From JAFAGO01 sp031987605 (lineage in GTDB: Bacteria > Bacteroidota > Bacteroidia > Flavobacteriales > Weeksellaceae): a stretch of 64,000 nucleotides of DNA. Position numbers and translations under genes: made by a program. The first letter of the stretch is position 1, and every line of letters starts with the position of its first letter. The notes under the pieces were generated by a model, which saw only the letters and a list, made by a program, of their open reading frames with translations, did not search any database and was not told the DNA's origin. Positions 63,141 through 64,000 of the stretch are shown here, piece by piece. The stretch covers positions 124,001 through 188,000 of the forward strand of contig DALZZF010000002.1 of NCBI GenBank assembly GCA_031987605.1, written 5' to 3'.

Positions 63141-64000
63141 TTATCCAATGATCAATTCTATGCCTGCTTTTTTAGCTTTATATTTTATTTTGGTCTGCAA
63201 CTCATAATAATTCCAGTTGCGCAGTACAAATTCCTGTTCTTTCGCAAGAGCTATTTTTTCCTGCTGATTAGTCAGTACCAATGTCCCTGCCTGCTGCCGA
63301 ATACAAAAGTCAATCAGTTGTCAGCTGTACTTATGAAGCTTTTGGCTTACATAATGGCTTTCTTGATTTTGTATGTTAAGAAGGGCTTTGCATTTCCGTT
63401 TTCTGCCATTTCCCGATCGTGAATATTTTACACCAGCCTCGACTCTTTTTCTGCTTGCCTGAATTGCCAATCTGCGGTACAAAAATTCCTCTTTACTTCC
63501 AATATTGATTCGCATGTTATTCGCTTTTGCAACAATAGGATGTTCTAATGACAGCGAGGCTTCTGCGATGATTTCCGGTTTTAATTCATGTCTTTCCTTT
63601 TCAAATTCAAAAACAGCCAGCCAAATCATTTTTTTGTCTTTCAACTGGACTTGTGAGGTACACAGCTTCAATTCTCCATTGAGGTGTTGGTTCATTATCG
63701 AATATTTATCCGTAAAATCTTTCCCAAGATATGTTTTAACAGGAATTGCAAACATGTTGAAACAGAAAGCCTTTTTATTGGCATCATACCTCATCTTGCT
63801 TATACATTTTGTCGGCAACGGGATAGGGATATCTTTCTTGAAGTTCGGCAGTGATTTTAATCCTTGCTCATAGTCGGCTTTGTTCTTTGAAAAAGTGGAT
63901 TGAATCGTATTGTTCAGGCTACCCAGGATAGCAGTGGTTACCTCACCTTTGAAACGGTTGAAGACCATACGTGCCGTCGTATGTATGCGCGAACTTACAA
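63141..64000 (-). pseudogene. TnpB-like RNA-guided-nuclease-family gene, nonsense-interrupted, cut by window edge
   Basis: The frame is open to the right edge (VSSRIHTTARMVFNRFKG). An in-frame TGA at 63321-63323 splits it; beyond it the frame continues intact as QLIDFCIRQQAGTLVLTNQQ to NWNYYELQTKIKYKAKKAG and a double TAA at 63141. One C-to-T change (CGA to TGA) would explain it. The tail pattern (helical RKRKCKALL segment, KYKA..AG) resembles TnpB. Where TnpB has the RuvC Asp (VDLG) this reads ASLSLEHP, and where it has Glu (IEDL) it reads LTNQ; the zinc finger is missing. The match is by eye. Confidence 0.55.

Noticed and set aside
62936..63151. 71-codon plus-strand open frame overlapping the hairpin cluster
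   Set aside because: It runs through stems at the TnpB-like 3' end, with unlikely composition and no start signal.
63090..63410. 110-codon plus-strand open frame opposite the TnpB-like gene
   Set aside because: It is antisense to a frame with consistent TnpB-type reading.

Overview
The window looks like chromosomal DNA of a saccharolytic Bacteroidota bacterium, most likely class Flavobacteriia and Chryseobacterium-like (family Weeksellaceae). This is inferred from several signs: AT-rich sequence, start sites without clear Shine-Dalgarno sequences, TAnnTTTG-type -7 promoter boxes, SusC/SusD pairs, a hybrid two-component regulator, type IX secretion C-terminal tails, RHS remnants ending in YYPFG, and peptidase and permease families typical of flavobacteria. 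The genus was not tested by any search.

Layout. Bases 1-7265 are the 3' part of a starch/maltodextrin-type Sus locus: a SusE/F-like protein cut by the window edge, GH31, SusB-like GH97, and a paralogue of the SusE/F protein that carries a type IX secretion tail. Bases 7266-9661 are a scrapyard: two decayed RHS fragments around an intact beta-barrel gene, an IS-end-like repeat and tRNA-Leu(CAG). A lone GH3 glucosidase, pyruvate phosphate dikinase, and a GH92 mannosidase coupled to methylglyoxal synthase follow. Bases 19153-38709 are mostly housekeeping: small membrane proteins, an S9 peptidase, an ABC ATPase with its permease/M1-peptidase partner, Mrp and NifU-like Fe-S proteins, an acyl-CoA synthetase, a huge type IX secreted protein with a fresh internal duplication, a GNAT-nitrilase fusion and Ppx.

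Bases 39056-54271 are a complete fructan utilisation locus. It has a one-protein sensor/regulator (sugar-binding domain, kinase, receiver, AraC) followed by one tightly packed seven-gene operon: MFS importer, GH32, SusC, SusD, surface binding protein, second GH32, fructokinase. Gene content matches what is known of the Bacteroides thetaiotaomicron BT1754-BT1765 levan locus. In the inferred flow, the surface GH32 and binding proteins capture and cut fructan, SusCD imports oligosaccharides, a periplasmic GH32 releases fructose, MFS imports it and fructokinase phosphorylates it. Evenly spaced TTTTGGT repeats upstream are candidate regulator sites.

Bases 54964-62894 hold aminopeptidase P, an orphan contractile-tail tube protein, pstSCAB without an adjacent phoU, and mnmE. 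The mnmE gene contains an in-frame palindromic repeat and a heptanucleotide repeat. The right edge holds a TnpB-like gene that has a nonsense codon and seems to lack RuvC catalytic residues, beside a hairpin-rich stretch.

The noncoding DNA carries at least four repeat families. The best defined is a ~240-bp MITE-like element, in two inverted copies, with ~19-bp terminal inverted repeats and 9-bp target duplications. I found no CRISPR array, prophage, rRNA or complete autonomous insertion sequence.
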